A stretch of 64,000 nt of DNA, taken from the NCBI RefSeq assembly GCF_000170755.1, contig NZ_ABCK01000001.1, positions 248,001 to 312,000 on the forward strand, written 5' to 3'. How positions within the stretch are numbered: position 1 is the first letter of the stretch; each line of letters begins with the position of its first letter. Shown in pieces: positions 17,590 to 26,697 of this stretch. The notes below the pieces were generated by a model, which saw nothing but the letters and a program-made list of their open reading frames with translations, had not been told where the DNA came from and searched no databases. The stretch comes from Lentisphaera araneosa HTCC2155 (GTDB lineage: Bacteria > Verrucomicrobiota > Lentisphaeria > Lentisphaerales > Lentisphaeraceae). The position numbers and the translations under genes are program-made.

Positions 17590-18660
17590 ATGCGGAGCAG
17601 AGCTCCTGAGTTGACGGACTAAGTTCCTGAGTTGACGCGCTAAAGCGCTGAGTTCACGGACTGAGTCCTGAGTTGACGCGCTAAAGCGCTGAGTTCACGG
17701 ACTGAGTCCTGAGTTGACGCGCTAAAGCGCTGAGTTGACGAAGCGGAGCTTCTTAGGTTACAGGCTTAAGGTCATTAACCACAGATTTAACAGATGGGGC
17801 AGATAGAGAGCAATTTTTAATTGACCTGCCAGTCGGGCGGATGAAGAACAAAAGATATCGAACCACGGAAGGCACAGAAAAACACGGAAGGAGAGCAATT
17901 TTTAATGGAAAGTCAAGATCAAGAGAAGTTTAACCACAGATTGAACAGATGGAGCAGATTTATTTCTTGGGACGGTTCCACAGTTAGACAAATCCACGAT
18001 TGGACAATTTAAAACTGATGACTGCAGGGCGAAGCCCGATCTGCAGCGAATGGAATGAGCGATCTGCAGTGAGCTTGCGAACGATCTTGCAGTGGAACAG
18101 TCTTACAGCGCAGCGGTCTTCCCTGTCCGCAATTGCCGAGCTGGAGCTCAGCGGTCCCAGGTTTTAGGTGATAGATGCCGCATTGAATGCGGGGCTCCCA
18201 GCTTTTAACTGATGACTGCCCTCTTCTAATTCTCTTGTCTCTTTCAGTGCAGCGGTCTTTCAGTGAGCCTGCGAACGATCTTGCAGTGAGCAACGCGAAC
18301 GATCTTGCAGTGAGCAACGCGAACGATCTTGCAGTGAGCAACGCGAACGATCTTGCAGTGAGCAACGCGAACGATCTTGCAGTGGAACAGTCTTACAGCG
18401 CAGCGGTCTTCCCTGTCCGCAATTGCCGAGCTGGAGCTCAGCGGTCCCAGGTTTTAGGTGATAGATGCCGCATTGAATGCGGGGCTCCCAGCTTTTAACT
18501 GATGACTGCCCTCTTCTAATTCTCTTGTCTCTTTCAGTGCAGCGGTCTTTCAGTGAGCCTGCGAACGATCTTGCAGTGAGCAACGCGAACGATCTTTCAG
18601 TGAGCCTGCGAACGATCTTGCAGTGGAACGGTCTATCACCTCAACTGCCTAACTTTCCTT
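17590..18660. repeat. Hairpin-cassette repeat array A
   Basis: No gene. In 17590-17755 the linkers GAGTTGACG or GAGTTCACG alternate with small palindromes that differ in sequence: GCGCTAAAGCGC, GGACTGAGTCC, GAAGCGGAGCTTC, GGAGCAGAGCTCC. In 18010-18650 the linker is built from GATCTTGCAGTG or GATCTGCAG. A block of about 230 bp is present twice at a 290-bp offset (about 18075-18306 and 18365-18596). Between these lies a tandem of a 24-bp unit, GATCTTGCAGTGAGCAACG plus CGAAC, at about 18282-18382. Long frames here (for example LTARSFALLTARSFA) are products of the repeat. Confidence 0.85.
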
Positions 18661-18729
18661 ACACTGAAGAACTCATTAAGTTTGTTTTTAGAGAGAATTC
18701 ACACAGTTTTTCATAAAACTTGGAAGTCA

Positions 18730-19809
18730 ATGAAAAGCTTTGCCACATCCTATGAAAATATCCTAGATTTAGTGGATAACTATAAGCCTGATCTATATGG
18801 TAGAACGAGGAATTATCTCAATGGTGCCGTTTCGTATTTGTCTGCTTATATCTCGCGCGGAATCATTAGTACTCGCACTGTTTATGATTCTTTGATCAAA
18901 CGAGGTTATGATTTAGAAAAAATCGAGAAGTTTGTTCAAGAACTAGCTTGGCGAGATTACTGGCAGAGTCAATGGAATTATCATGGCGCTAAAATTAATC
19001 ATGATCTACGGCATTCGCAAATGGCGTATAACAAGCATGGCATGCCTAGTCGATTAGTTGATGAAAAATGTAGTATACAAGTGTTTAACACTGCAATAAA
19101 ACAGCTTAAGACTACTGGCTACCTCCATAACCATATGCGTATGTATTTAGCGATGAGCACCTGCAATATTGGGGGCTACCATTGGCATGACCCTGCTCGA
19201 TGGATGTATTATCATTTGATTGATGGTGATTGGGCTTCAAATGCTTTGAGCTGGCAATGGGTAGCAGGTTGTCTGAATGGCAAGAAGTATATTGCTAATC
19301 AAGAGAATATAAATAAGTATTGTGGGAGCTTAGAAGAGCAAACTTTTTTGGATAAATCCTATGATGAATTATCGCAAATTTATTGCCTGGATGAATTCGA
19401 TAACTCCATCAAACTCGATCTTAAATGGCAGGCACCTAATCAATTGAATCCCGAAAAACTGATATATGATGATTGTCTTATTTTCAATTACTATAACCTT
19501 GATCCCCAATGGCGAAAAGAACAAGTCGCTAATCGAATTTTACTGCTCGAAGCAGAAGTCTTTGAGAAATACCCGGTTTCTCCTCGAGTAATGAATTTCT
19601 TTTTACAACTAAGTAGAAATATTCCTGACTTAATTTTATTCACGGGAAGCTTTGCAGATTTGCGTGCTCTGTGTAAGGGAAAGCTTTATTATCGTCAACA
19701 CCCCTTAAATCAATATGAGGGTATTGAGGATAGGCCCCTACGCTCTGTGATATACAAGGTGACTTTACATCATTTTTTAAGTACTGGAAGCAATGTAAAA
19801 AAGCTCTGA
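18730..19809 (+). CDS. Photolyase/cryptochrome-type FAD-binding protein, unusual domain order
   Basis: A 359-residue protein from the first good ATG (18730, GGA upstream). Residues about 50-210 form the photolyase FAD-binding helical domain: FVQELAWRDYWQSQW, TGYLHNHMRMYLAM, HDPARWMYYHLIDGDWASN and LSWQWVAG. There is no N-terminal antenna domain. Instead, the part after the FAD domain reads LIFNYYNLDPQWRKEQ, NRILLLEAEVFEKYPVSPRV and DLILFTGSFADLRAL, which resembles the alpha/beta domain normally found in front. A second photolyase gene starts 3 bp after its stop, so they are co-transcribed. The role is presumably light-dependent DNA repair or light sensing. Confidence 0.72.
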   Translation: MKSFATSYENILDLVDNYKPDLYGRTRNYLNGAVSYLSAYISRGIISTRTVYDSLIKRGYDLEKIEKFVQELAWRDYWQSQWNYHGAKINHDLRHSQMAYNKHGMPSRLVDEKCSIQVFNTAIKQLKTTGYLHNHMRMYLAMSTCNIGGYHWHDPARWMYYHLIDGDWASNALSWQWVAGCLNGKKYIANQENINKYCGSLEEQTFLDKSYDELSQIYCLDEFDNSIKLDLKWQAPNQLNPEKLIYDDCLIFNYYNLDPQWRKEQVANRILLLEAEVFEKYPVSPRVMNFFLQLSRNIPDLILFTGSFADLRALCKGKLYYRQHPLNQYEGIEDRPLRSVIYKVTLHHFLSTGSNVKKL

Positions 19810-19812
19810 TCA

Positions 19813-21258
19813 ATGAAAGAGATTAATGTCGTTTGGCTGAAACGTGATTTACGTTTAAATGACCATGCTTGTTTGGCTGCTGCCGAAGCATCTGAACTCC
19901 CCTATTTGATTATGTATTGTTTTGAGCCAAGTTTGATGAATGCACCAGATGTCTCAGAGAATCATCTAAATTTTATTTACCTATCACTTATGGAGATGCA
20001 GACGAAACTTGCGCCTTTTAATCGCCCTCTATACATCCTACATGCCGATGCAACTCAAGCCTTGGGATACATCCAGAAAAAATATCAAATAAGCACTCTC
20101 TTTGCTCATCAAGAGCATGGTACGGCTCGTACGTGGAAACGCGATCGCCAGGTCATCGATTTCTGTTGGCAAGAAGAGATTGAATTACTGGAAGCCGAGC
20201 ATAGTGGAATTCAAAGGGGTATACAAAATCGCGACCATTGGGATAAGGCCTGGTTTTCCTGGCATAAGACTGATATCGTACGCAACAGTTATTCTATCAG
20301 CCCTTTTAATTTTGATAAGAGTTTATTTCCCGCTGCATTACAATTTAAAAAGACTTTCAAAACCTACCCAAAACAAATGCAAGCTCCCGGTGAGAATACG
20401 GCTCACCACTACCTAAAAAGTTTTTTGGCTGAGCGTGGTAAAAATTACCATAGGTTCATTTCTAAACCAAGTGAAAGTCGTAAATCCTGTGGTCGCTTAT
20501 CCCCCTACTTGGCTTGGGGAAATGTAAGTTCTCGGCAAGTTTATCAATTGGTCAAAGCATCACCAAAATACAAAGATAATAAACGGGCTTATTCGGGCCT
20601 ACTAACTCGACTTAAATGGCGGAGTCACTTTATCCAAAAATTTGAAGTTGAGTGTTCGTATGAGTATCTCTGCCTTAATAAAGGCTATGAATTAATGTCT
20701 CTTGATTTTAATGCTGAATTTATTGAGGCCTGGAAAGATGGAAAGACGGGCTACCCCTTGGTAGATGCGTGTATGCGTTGTTTGCATGCCACGGGATGGA
20801 TCAACTTTCGTATGCGCGCCATGCTCACAAGCTTTTTTTGTCACCACTTAGCTCAGGATTGGCGAGACGGGGTTTATCATTTAGCAAAATTATTCTTGGA
20901 TTATGAACCAGGAATTCACTTCCCTCAATTTCAAATGCAGGCGGGAACTACCGGAATCAATACAGTACGTATATACAACCCAATTAAACAGTCCATGGAT
21001 AATGATCCCGAGGGAGAGTTTATTCGACAGTGGATACCAGAACTCAAGGATCTTAGCAATGACGAAATTCATGAGCCATGGAAAATCGAAATTATGGAAG
21101 CTAAGATGAAGGGGTACACAAATTTACATTTATATCCTGCTCCCATTATCGACATAAAAGATACTTATAGCTTAGCTAGGGATCGTATTTGGGGCTTGCG
21201 TAGTCATGCACTCGTGAAATATGAAAAGATAAGAATTCTAAGAACTCATACTCGGTAG
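19813..21258 (+). CDS. Cryptochrome/photolyase family protein
   Basis: A 481-residue protein with the full family layout: N-terminal alpha/beta domain ([20 protein letters not shown] at residues 6-25) and C-terminal FAD-binding domain (SSRQVYQLV near 236, [20 protein letters not shown] near 314, MRAMLTSF, and [20 protein letters not shown] near 370). The class (CPD, 6-4 or cryptochrome) cannot be fixed from the sequence alone. The second gene of the pair with the FAD-binding protein, spaced by 3 bp. It ends just before hairpin-cassette array B. Confidence 0.9.
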   Translation: MKEINVVWLKRDLRLNDHACLAAAEASELPYLIMYCFEPSLMNAPDVSENHLNFIYLSLMEMQTKLAPFNRPLYILHADATQALGYIQKKYQISTLFAHQEHGTARTWKRDRQVIDFCWQEEIELLEAEHSGIQRGIQNRDHWDKAWFSWHKTDIVRNSYSISPFNFDKSLFPAALQFKKTFKTYPKQMQAPGENTAHHYLKSFLAERGKNYHRFISKPSESRKSCGRLSPYLAWGNVSSRQVYQLVKASPKYKDNKRAYSGLLTRLKWRSHFIQKFEVECSYEYLCLNKGYELMSLDFNAEFIEAWKDGKTGYPLVDACMRCLHATGWINFRMRAMLTSFFCHHLAQDWRDGVYHLAKLFLDYEPGIHFPQFQMQAGTTGINTVRIYNPIKQSMDNDPEGEFIRQWIPELKDLSNDEIHEPWKIEIMEAKMKGYTNLHLYPAPIIDIKDTYSLARDRIWGLRSHALVKYEKIRILRTHTR

Positions 21259-21704
21259 TCCCGAGCTTAAAGGGCGCCTGCGGCTTGGGTGGCGCTGACG
21301 CTTAGGTGGCGCTGACGCTTGGGTGGCGCTGACGCTTGGGTGGCGCTGACGCTTGGGTGGCGCTCGCTACGCTTGTTTAGGTTTTAGGTATTTAACTGAT
21401 AACTGCAGGGCGAAGCCCGATCTGCAGCGAATGAAATGAGCGATCTGCAGGGCGAAGCCCGATCTGCAGCGAATGGAATGAGCGATCTGCAGTGAATGGA
21501 ATGAGCGATCTGCAGGGCGAAGCCCGATCTGCAGCGAATGGAATGAGCGATCTGCAGTGAATGGAATGAGCGATCTGCAGTGAATGGAATGAGCGATCTG
21601 CAGTGAATGGAATGAGCGATCTGCAGGGCGAAGCCCGATCTGCAGCGAATTGAATGAGCGATCTGCAGGGCGAAGCCCGATCTTTCAGCTTAGCGGTCTT
21701 CAAT
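21259..21704. repeat. Hairpin-cassette repeat array B
   Basis: No gene. At 21280-21375 the unit GGTGGCGCTGACGCTTG is repeated about five times. At 21400-21690 the unit GATCTGCAG alternates with two inserts: GGCGAAGCCC (a hairpin) and CGAATGGAATGAGC or TGAATGGAATGAGC. It lies between the convergent photolyase and fic genes. Confidence 0.85.
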
Positions 21705-22685
21705 TTATTTAAACAAATAAGAACTCATTCGTCCCGAGCCACGTTTTTCTAATAGCTCCGCAAGAAGGGCTTTCTTCAGATCGCGACTGGCACTCGCAGT
21801 GGAGAGGCTAGGAAATAGCTTCAAGTAATCAGCTCGTACAAATTCCCTTTGGTGAAAACTTTCTTTGGCAAGATTGATTCTAGAATCAAAATCATGAGCT
21901 TTCATGTCCGCTTTTGCTTCATATTCCTTGAGACTTGCTAGAATTTGTTTCAGCATAAACTCAATAAAGACAGTTGATTCACCTGCCTGATCACAAATTT
22001 TCAGGACGCGGTAATATTGCTCTTGATGACTTTTGATGAGCGATTCTACCGGGAGGTACTCAAACAGGGGAGATAATTCCATTAGCTTGAGCGTTTGCCA
22101 CAAACGTCCCATGCGTCCGTTACCATCACTAAAGGGATGAATAAACTCAAGTTCATAATGAAGAACGCAGCTCTGAATGAGCGCATGATCTTCATGAGAG
22201 CGAACATAGCTAAAGAGATCATTTAATAAACCAGGTACATTTTCGGCTGGAGGGGCAATATGAACAATATCATTTCCTTTTTGGATCCCCACTCCCCCAC
22301 GTCGAAATTTGCCTGCATCTGCAATGAGACTCGTCATGAGGATTTGATGTGCTTCGAGGAAGTCCTTCACTTGGGCACAATCAAAGTTATGAACTTGCTC
22401 ATAAAGTTTGACTGCATTACTGACTTCCAAGATATCTTTTTGTGGCCCTAAAACCGTCTTGTCATCTATAAAGGCTGTGACCTGATCTAAGCTTAGTGTG
22501 TTGCCTTCTATGGCCAAGGTGGAGTAAATTGTTTTTATGCGATTCTGGCGGCGCAATTGTGGTGAAGTTTTTGCACTCAAGGCCATACCCTCTAAACGTC
22601 CTAAGTGATGCATGACTTCTGCAAGTAAACTCAATATCGTTGGCGTGATTTCATAAGGCGGTTTCATAAGATCACTATAAAGCAT
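21705..22685 (-). CDS. Fic-family protein (AMP transferase type)
   Basis: A 326-residue protein with the complete Fic motif HPFSDGNGRMGR (catalytic His183). It also has an N-terminal inhibitory-helix motif TLAIEGN at 56-62, fitting the S/T-x-x-x-E-G/N pattern of self-inhibited (class II) Fic proteins. A C-terminal winged-helix-like segment (FVRADYLKLFPSLSTASASR) is common in this group. These enzymes usually transfer AMP to a protein hydroxyl; the target is unknown. ATG 22685 is used, with an in-frame ATG at 22667 possible. A perfect 24-bp palindrome covers the leader. Confidence 0.9.
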   Translation of the reverse strand: MLYSDLMKPPYEITPTILSLLAEVMHHLGRLEGMALSAKTSPQLRRQNRIKTIYSTLAIEGNTLSLDQVTAFIDDKTVLGPQKDILEVSNAVKLYEQVHNFDCAQVKDFLEAHQILMTSLIADAGKFRRGGVGIQKGNDIVHIAPPAENVPGLLNDLFSYVRSHEDHALIQSCVLHYELEFIHPFSDGNGRMGRLWQTLKLMELSPLFEYLPVESLIKSHQEQYYRVLKICDQAGESTVFIEFMLKQILASLKEYEAKADMKAHDFDSRINLAKESFHQREFVRADYLKLFPSLSTASASRDLKKALLAELLEKRGSGRMSSYLFK

Positions 22686-22690
22686 TCATC

Positions 22691-22714
22691 TGATAGTATC
22701 AAATGATACTATCA
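22691..22714 (-). promoter_or_regulatory. Perfect palindrome at the fic start (operator or RNA hairpin)
   Basis: TGATAGTATCA, AA, then TGATACTATCA: two perfect 11-bp arms, 5 bases before the fic ATG and covering the place where a ribosome site would be. It could be an operator for an autoregulator (the Fic C-terminal winged helix is a candidate) or a hairpin that hides the start. Confidence 0.65.
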
Positions 22715-22734
22715 GGATAATTGGATGAATGAAG

Positions 22735-23390
22735 AACGTTCGCTGCGCACTTCGTGCTTAGGTGACAGGGATCAGGTTTCAGGTGACAGGTGACAGGTGA
22801 CAGGTGGCGCCTGCGGCTTAGGTTGCGGCAACAAGTTGCCTTAGGGGGCGGAGCGGAGCTCCTTAGGTTGCGCCTGCGGCTTAGGTGGCGCTGACTTAGG
22901 TGAAGCCTTCGGCTTGGGTGGCGCTGACGCTTGGGTGGCGCTCGTTCCGAGCTTAGGTTTTAGGAATCAGGTTTCAGGGGGCGCCTGCGGCTTAGGGAGC
23001 GCCTGCGGCTTAGGGAGCGCCTGCGGCTTGGGTTGCGGCAACAAGTTGCCTTGGGTTGCGGATCGGTGCTCCTTAGCTTGCGCTCGTTCCGAGCTTAGGT
23101 TACAGGAATCAGGTGGCAAGGTTAAGGACATTAACCACGGATTTCACGGATTAACACAGATGAAAGAAGCAGGGAGCGCCGACGGCTTAGGTGGCGTTGA
23201 CGCGCTAAAGCGCTGAGTTCACGAAGCGGAGCTTCTGAGTTGATGCGCTAAAGCGCTGAGTTCACGGACTGAGTCCTGAGTTGACGCGCTAAAGCGCTGA
23301 GTTGACGAAGCGGAGCTTCTGAGTTGACGCGCTAAGTTCCTGAGTTGACGCGCTAAAGCGCTGAGTTCACGGATTAACACGGATGAGGAG
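22735..23390. repeat. Hairpin-cassette repeat array C
   Basis: No gene. Linkers such as TTAGGT, TTGGGT and CAGGTGACAGG alternate with GCGCCTGCGGC, GGCAACAAGTTGCC, GGCGGAGCGGAGCTCC, GAAGCCTTCGGCTT and GCTCGTTCCGAGC. From 23200 on, the linker changes to the GAGTTGACG/GAGTTCACG type of array A with GCGCTAAAGCGC, GGACTGAGTCC and GAAGCGGAGCTTC. A frame at 22914-23216 exists only because of the repeats. Confidence 0.85.
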
Positions 23391-23503
23391 TAGCAATTTT
23401 TCTGATCTTTGTTAAAAGTTATAGAAAACACATCAAGATTGTTAATTGTTTGTGTTTTATAGTGTATATATTTATAGTTATGAATTTAATAAGTTGTGTT
23501 TAT

Positions 23504-24949
23504 ATGAAAATATTCTTCCTCTCTTTTTTCTTTTTTGCTTTTCAAGTTTACTCGTCCACTCCAAATGTCATTTATATTTTGGCCGATGACCTCGGTTACG
23601 GTGAACTGGGCTGTTATGGTCAAGAAAAAATTAAAACCCCCCATATTGATGCACTGGCTAAAGAAGGCATGCGTTTCACCCGACACTATTCTGGAGCCCC
23701 CGTTTGTGCCCCTTCGCGTGGAGTTCTATTGAGTGGCCAACAGCTCTCCAAAGCCTACATTCGCAATAACCGTGAGCATAAACCCGAAGGGCAGGAACCT
23801 ATTCCTGAACCCGGCATGACTTTAGCTCAAATTTTTAAAGACAAGGGCTATGCCACAGGCGCTTTTGGTAAATGGGGCTTAGGTTATCCGGGCTCATCAA
23901 GTGATCCTAAGGCCTTGGGTTTTGACACTTTCTATGGCTATAACTGCCAACGCGTGGCTCACTCTTTTTATCCACCTCACATGTGGAGCAATGATAAAAA
24001 TATTACTATCAACGAAAAGCCTGTACCAGGGCATTGGAGAAAAGCCGTCGGTCCCGATTTTGATTTCTCACAATTTTACGCCGAAAACTATGCTCCAGAC
24101 CTCATTCTTGATGAAGCTCTCAAATTCATCAAAGATAATAAAGATAAGCCTTTCTTTGCCTACCTACCCTTTGTTGAACCTCACCTCGCCATGCACCCGC
24201 CCCATTCTTGGGTCGATAGCTACCCAAAAGAGTGGGATTCCCCAAAGGAAAGCTACAAAGCGGCATACCTTCCTCATTTACGTCCACGCGCTGGTTATGC
24301 TGCCATGATTTCTGATTTAGATGAACACGTGGGTTCAGTGATGCAATTGCTTAAAGAACTCGATCTCGTAGAAAATACGCTTGTTATTTTCACAAGTGAT
24401 AATGGGGCTTCCCATTGTATTGAAGTGGATCATGAATTTTTCAATAGCACCAAAGACTTACGTGGTCTCAAAGGTTCCGTGTATGAAGGCGGTCTTCGCG
24501 TGCCAATGATTGCCCATTGGCCAGGCAAAATTAAAAAAGCTCAAGTGAGTGATCACGTTAGTGGCTTTGTAGATGTCATGGCGACTTTCTGTGACCTGCT
24601 TCAAACTGAAGCACCTCAAACGAGTGATGGAGTGAGTTTTCTTCCTACTTTAAAAGGTGAAAAACAAGAACCACAGCCAGTACTCGCTTGGGAATTCCAA
24701 GGCTATAGCGGTCAGCAAGCCATTATTCTCGATGGCCGTTGGAAAGGCGTTCGTCAGAACCTTTCACCTCGTGGAAAGAAAAAAGCTAAAAGCACTCCTA
24801 AATGGGAACTCTATGACCTCAATAAAGATCCCAATGAAAAAACTGACCTCGCAACACAAATGCCAGAAATAGTCGATCGCATTCACAAAGCCATGATGAA
24901 AAACCGTAGCCATAGCGAAACATTTAATATGCCCATGGCGGCGCAATAG
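23504..24949 (+). CDS. Sulfatase, formylglycine type, secreted
   Basis: Start at ATG 23504 gives a clear signal peptide (MKIFFLSFFFFAFQVYSS); ATG 23480 is an alternative. Sulfatase core: NVIYILADDLGYGELGCYG (metal Asp pair at 28-29), CAPSR at 68-72 (Cys68 converted to formylglycine), GKWGLG, and VIFTSDNGASH near 285. Family-standard length of about 480 residues. It would cleave sulfate esters from algal carbohydrate outside the cytoplasm. Convergent with the GH117 gene downstream; the two may act on the same galactan. Confidence 0.93.
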   Translation: MKIFFLSFFFFAFQVYSSTPNVIYILADDLGYGELGCYGQEKIKTPHIDALAKEGMRFTRHYSGAPVCAPSRGVLLSGQQLSKAYIRNNREHKPEGQEPIPEPGMTLAQIFKDKGYATGAFGKWGLGYPGSSSDPKALGFDTFYGYNCQRVAHSFYPPHMWSNDKNITINEKPVPGHWRKAVGPDFDFSQFYAENYAPDLILDEALKFIKDNKDKPFFAYLPFVEPHLAMHPPHSWVDSYPKEWDSPKESYKAAYLPHLRPRAGYAAMISDLDEHVGSVMQLLKELDLVENTLVIFTSDNGASHCIEVDHEFFNSTKDLRGLKGSVYEGGLRVPMIAHWPGKIKKAQVSDHVSGFVDVMATFCDLLQTEAPQTSDGVSFLPTLKGEKQEPQPVLAWEFQGYSGQQAIILDGRWKGVRQNLSPRGKKKAKSTPKWELYDLNKDPNEKTDLATQMPEIVDRIHKAMMKNRSHSETFNMPMAAQ

Positions 24950-24999
24950 ATTATTCGCCCTCGTCGAGGACGGTACGCATATTGATTAAGTATTCATGA

Positions 25000-25072
25000 G
25001 CTCCTTCGGAGCCCAGTCTATTGAGCTTTTGGAGTTTAATGTTTTAAAAGGTGCTCTTGGGCTCTGCCCAAG
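25000..25072. terminator. Two hairpins between convergent genes
   Basis: GCTCC-TTC-GGAGC at 25000-25012 and CTTGGGC-TCT-GCCCAAG at 25056-25072 lie between the sulfatase and the GH117 gene, which point towards each other. Neither is followed by a long T run, so a terminator role is only plausible. Confidence 0.35.
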
Positions 25073-25217
25073 ACCCGCTTAAGGATACAAGCACCCTTAA
25101 GAATCCCGACGCTAGTCGCTTCGCGCCTACGCTTAAGCTTATTCATCATGAATATACTTAAATCATAACTACGATCAAAAGCTGGCAAGGTATGTGACGA
25201 TAATCGAAGATGGTCAA

Positions 25218-26465
25218 TTAGTTCATATCCTGTTCTTTTTTACTCAAACGTTTCATCATTTTGGTCATGTTTGAGTTAAGACCAATATTCTTTTGGAAGT
25301 AAGTCTCTTCATTAAAACGCAGGTTATTATGCTTAAAATAAGGGATATCAATATCCGGTGATAGATCACAATCAAACCTAGCAAGAATCGATGATTTTTG
25401 AGCACCACCGCCATCTATATTGATGTGGCAAAGTCCCCAGGTGAAGCCAGTATTTTTACCATCACCTTTAAAGGCACTTGGGCAAAAAGGACCTGGAGCC
25501 ACGGGAGGTACTTGGATTAAAGATTTTATTTCAAAATCTTCACCATCCTCTGAATACTGAATGGTGTTTTTTTCTGGTCCATCAAGGGCAATCAATGCAC
25601 CTACCCCATCTCCGAAAGGGAACATGCATGTCTCGTGACCTGAGTTAATGACCGGATTTTTAGGTGATGGCGTAAAAGGCCCCAAGGGATCATCTGCAAA
25701 TGAAACACCTTGAACGCGAAGTACGTACTCTTTGCCTCGCTCAATAGGTGCTCCCTTGTAGTAAACGAGAATCCTACCCTTGTGAACTATCGGACAAGGA
25801 TCATTAATTTTTATATTATTCCACGAGCCTTTAGGCCCAGGTAAAATCACTGGCTCGGGGTGATGTGTCCAAGGACCATTGGGGGAATCGGCATAGGCGA
25901 CTCTCACAGGGCAATAAGTTTGCCCACCCACCATTGGACTATAAGCTTGGAAGTAGAGGTAATATTTACCTTTCCACATCAATATCCCAGGGGTGCAAAT
26001 TGAACGAAAGCCCTGCTCTGGTTTTGGTGGACGTTTGACAGCTGGCTCTTTGTCTTCCACCCAAGTCCATCCATCTTTACTAGTTGCGTGCCAAATATCG
26101 GCCAAATCCCAATCAGTACCAGGTTTTGTATCAGTCGCCTTTTTCAAACCCTCTGGTGCTTCTTTTGTTCTACGCCCCGTATACCAAACGTGATAAGTCC
26201 CATTTACTTTGATAACTTTTGTGGGATCGCGACGGGAGATGCCTTCAGCAAGCTCCAAGCCCTTCAAGCGTGTATATTTAAAATTTGAATAGAGCTCATT
26301 ATTACGATCCTCCATTGGGTTCCATTGCTCATAAAGACGTTCAACTGCCCTACTATAGCCCTGAGGTTTTTCAGTCGGGATAAGTGCTGGAAACACTTTT
26401 TCTTCAGCGTTAATCCCTGCAGATAATAATATTAAACATAATGACTTGGATAATTTTTTGAGCAA
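25218..26465 (-). CDS. GH117-type alpha-neoagarobiose hydrolase-like protein
   Basis: A 415-residue secreted protein (signal peptide ending near GINAEE). It matches the five-bladed propeller family GH117: GISRRDPTKVIKVNGTYHVW near 80, YTGRRTKEAP, DWDLADIWHATSKDGWTWVE near 120, KINDPCPIVHKGRILVYYKG near 218, and SGHETCMFPF near 272. GH117 enzymes release 3,6-anhydro-L-galactose from neoagaro-oligosaccharide ends. Together with the agarase-like gene and sulfatases it supports use of agar-type galactans. A related non-agar specificity is possible because the family is broader than its characterised members. Confidence 0.78.
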   Translation of the reverse strand: MLKKLSKSLCLILLSAGINAEEKVFPALIPTEKPQGYSRAVERLYEQWNPMEDRNNELYSNFKYTRLKGLELAEGISRRDPTKVIKVNGTYHVWYTGRRTKEAPEGLKKATDTKPGTDWDLADIWHATSKDGWTWVEDKEPAVKRPPKPEQGFRSICTPGILMWKGKYYLYFQAYSPMVGGQTYCPVRVAYADSPNGPWTHHPEPVILPGPKGSWNNIKINDPCPIVHKGRILVYYKGAPIERGKEYVLRVQGVSFADDPLGPFTPSPKNPVINSGHETCMFPFGDGVGALIALDGPEKNTIQYSEDGEDFEIKSLIQVPPVAPGPFCPSAFKGDGKNTGFTWGLCHINIDGGGAQKSSILARFDCDLSPDIDIPYFKHNNLRFNEETYFQKNIGLNSNMTKMMKRLSKKEQDMN

Positions 26466-26697
26466 TGGCCATCTCCTTATTAAGAGTTACGATAGTTTCT
26501 TCCAATATAGGAAAGCAAAGAAGTTGTTGCGAACTTCTCGTTCACTTAAAGAAGAGATGAAGCCATTAAGCTCATTTAGACAGCAAAGCCTAAATTTACT
26601 CAAAAAACATAAGCATCTATTCTTGTCGACCGATTCGTGTCACTCTAATTTAGAACGATTTTATTACTCTTATATATAAACACTACTCACACGCCAC

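Noticed and set aside
18282-18382. Possible CRISPR array
   Set aside because: The 24-bp units are directly joined, without unique spacers, and no cas gene is nearby.
18009-18583. Overlapping open frames on both strands reading LTARSFALLTARSFA and NDLAVSNANDLAVSNA
   Set aside because: They arise because the 24-bp tandem unit is a multiple of three. They have no ribosome site, no family match, and mirror frames exist on the other strand.
21392-21703. Open frame of about 100 codons reading CRSLIPFAADRASP
   Set aside because: It is made by the GATCTGCAG repeat units of array B and has no coding features.
22914-23431. Open frames in array C on both strands (for example GSACGLGSACGLG)
   Set aside because: Repeat-derived low-complexity products with no start signal.
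26446-26679. 77-codon frame upstream of the GH117 gene
   Set aside because: It overlaps the GH117 start on the other strand, has no ribosome site and no recognisable family.
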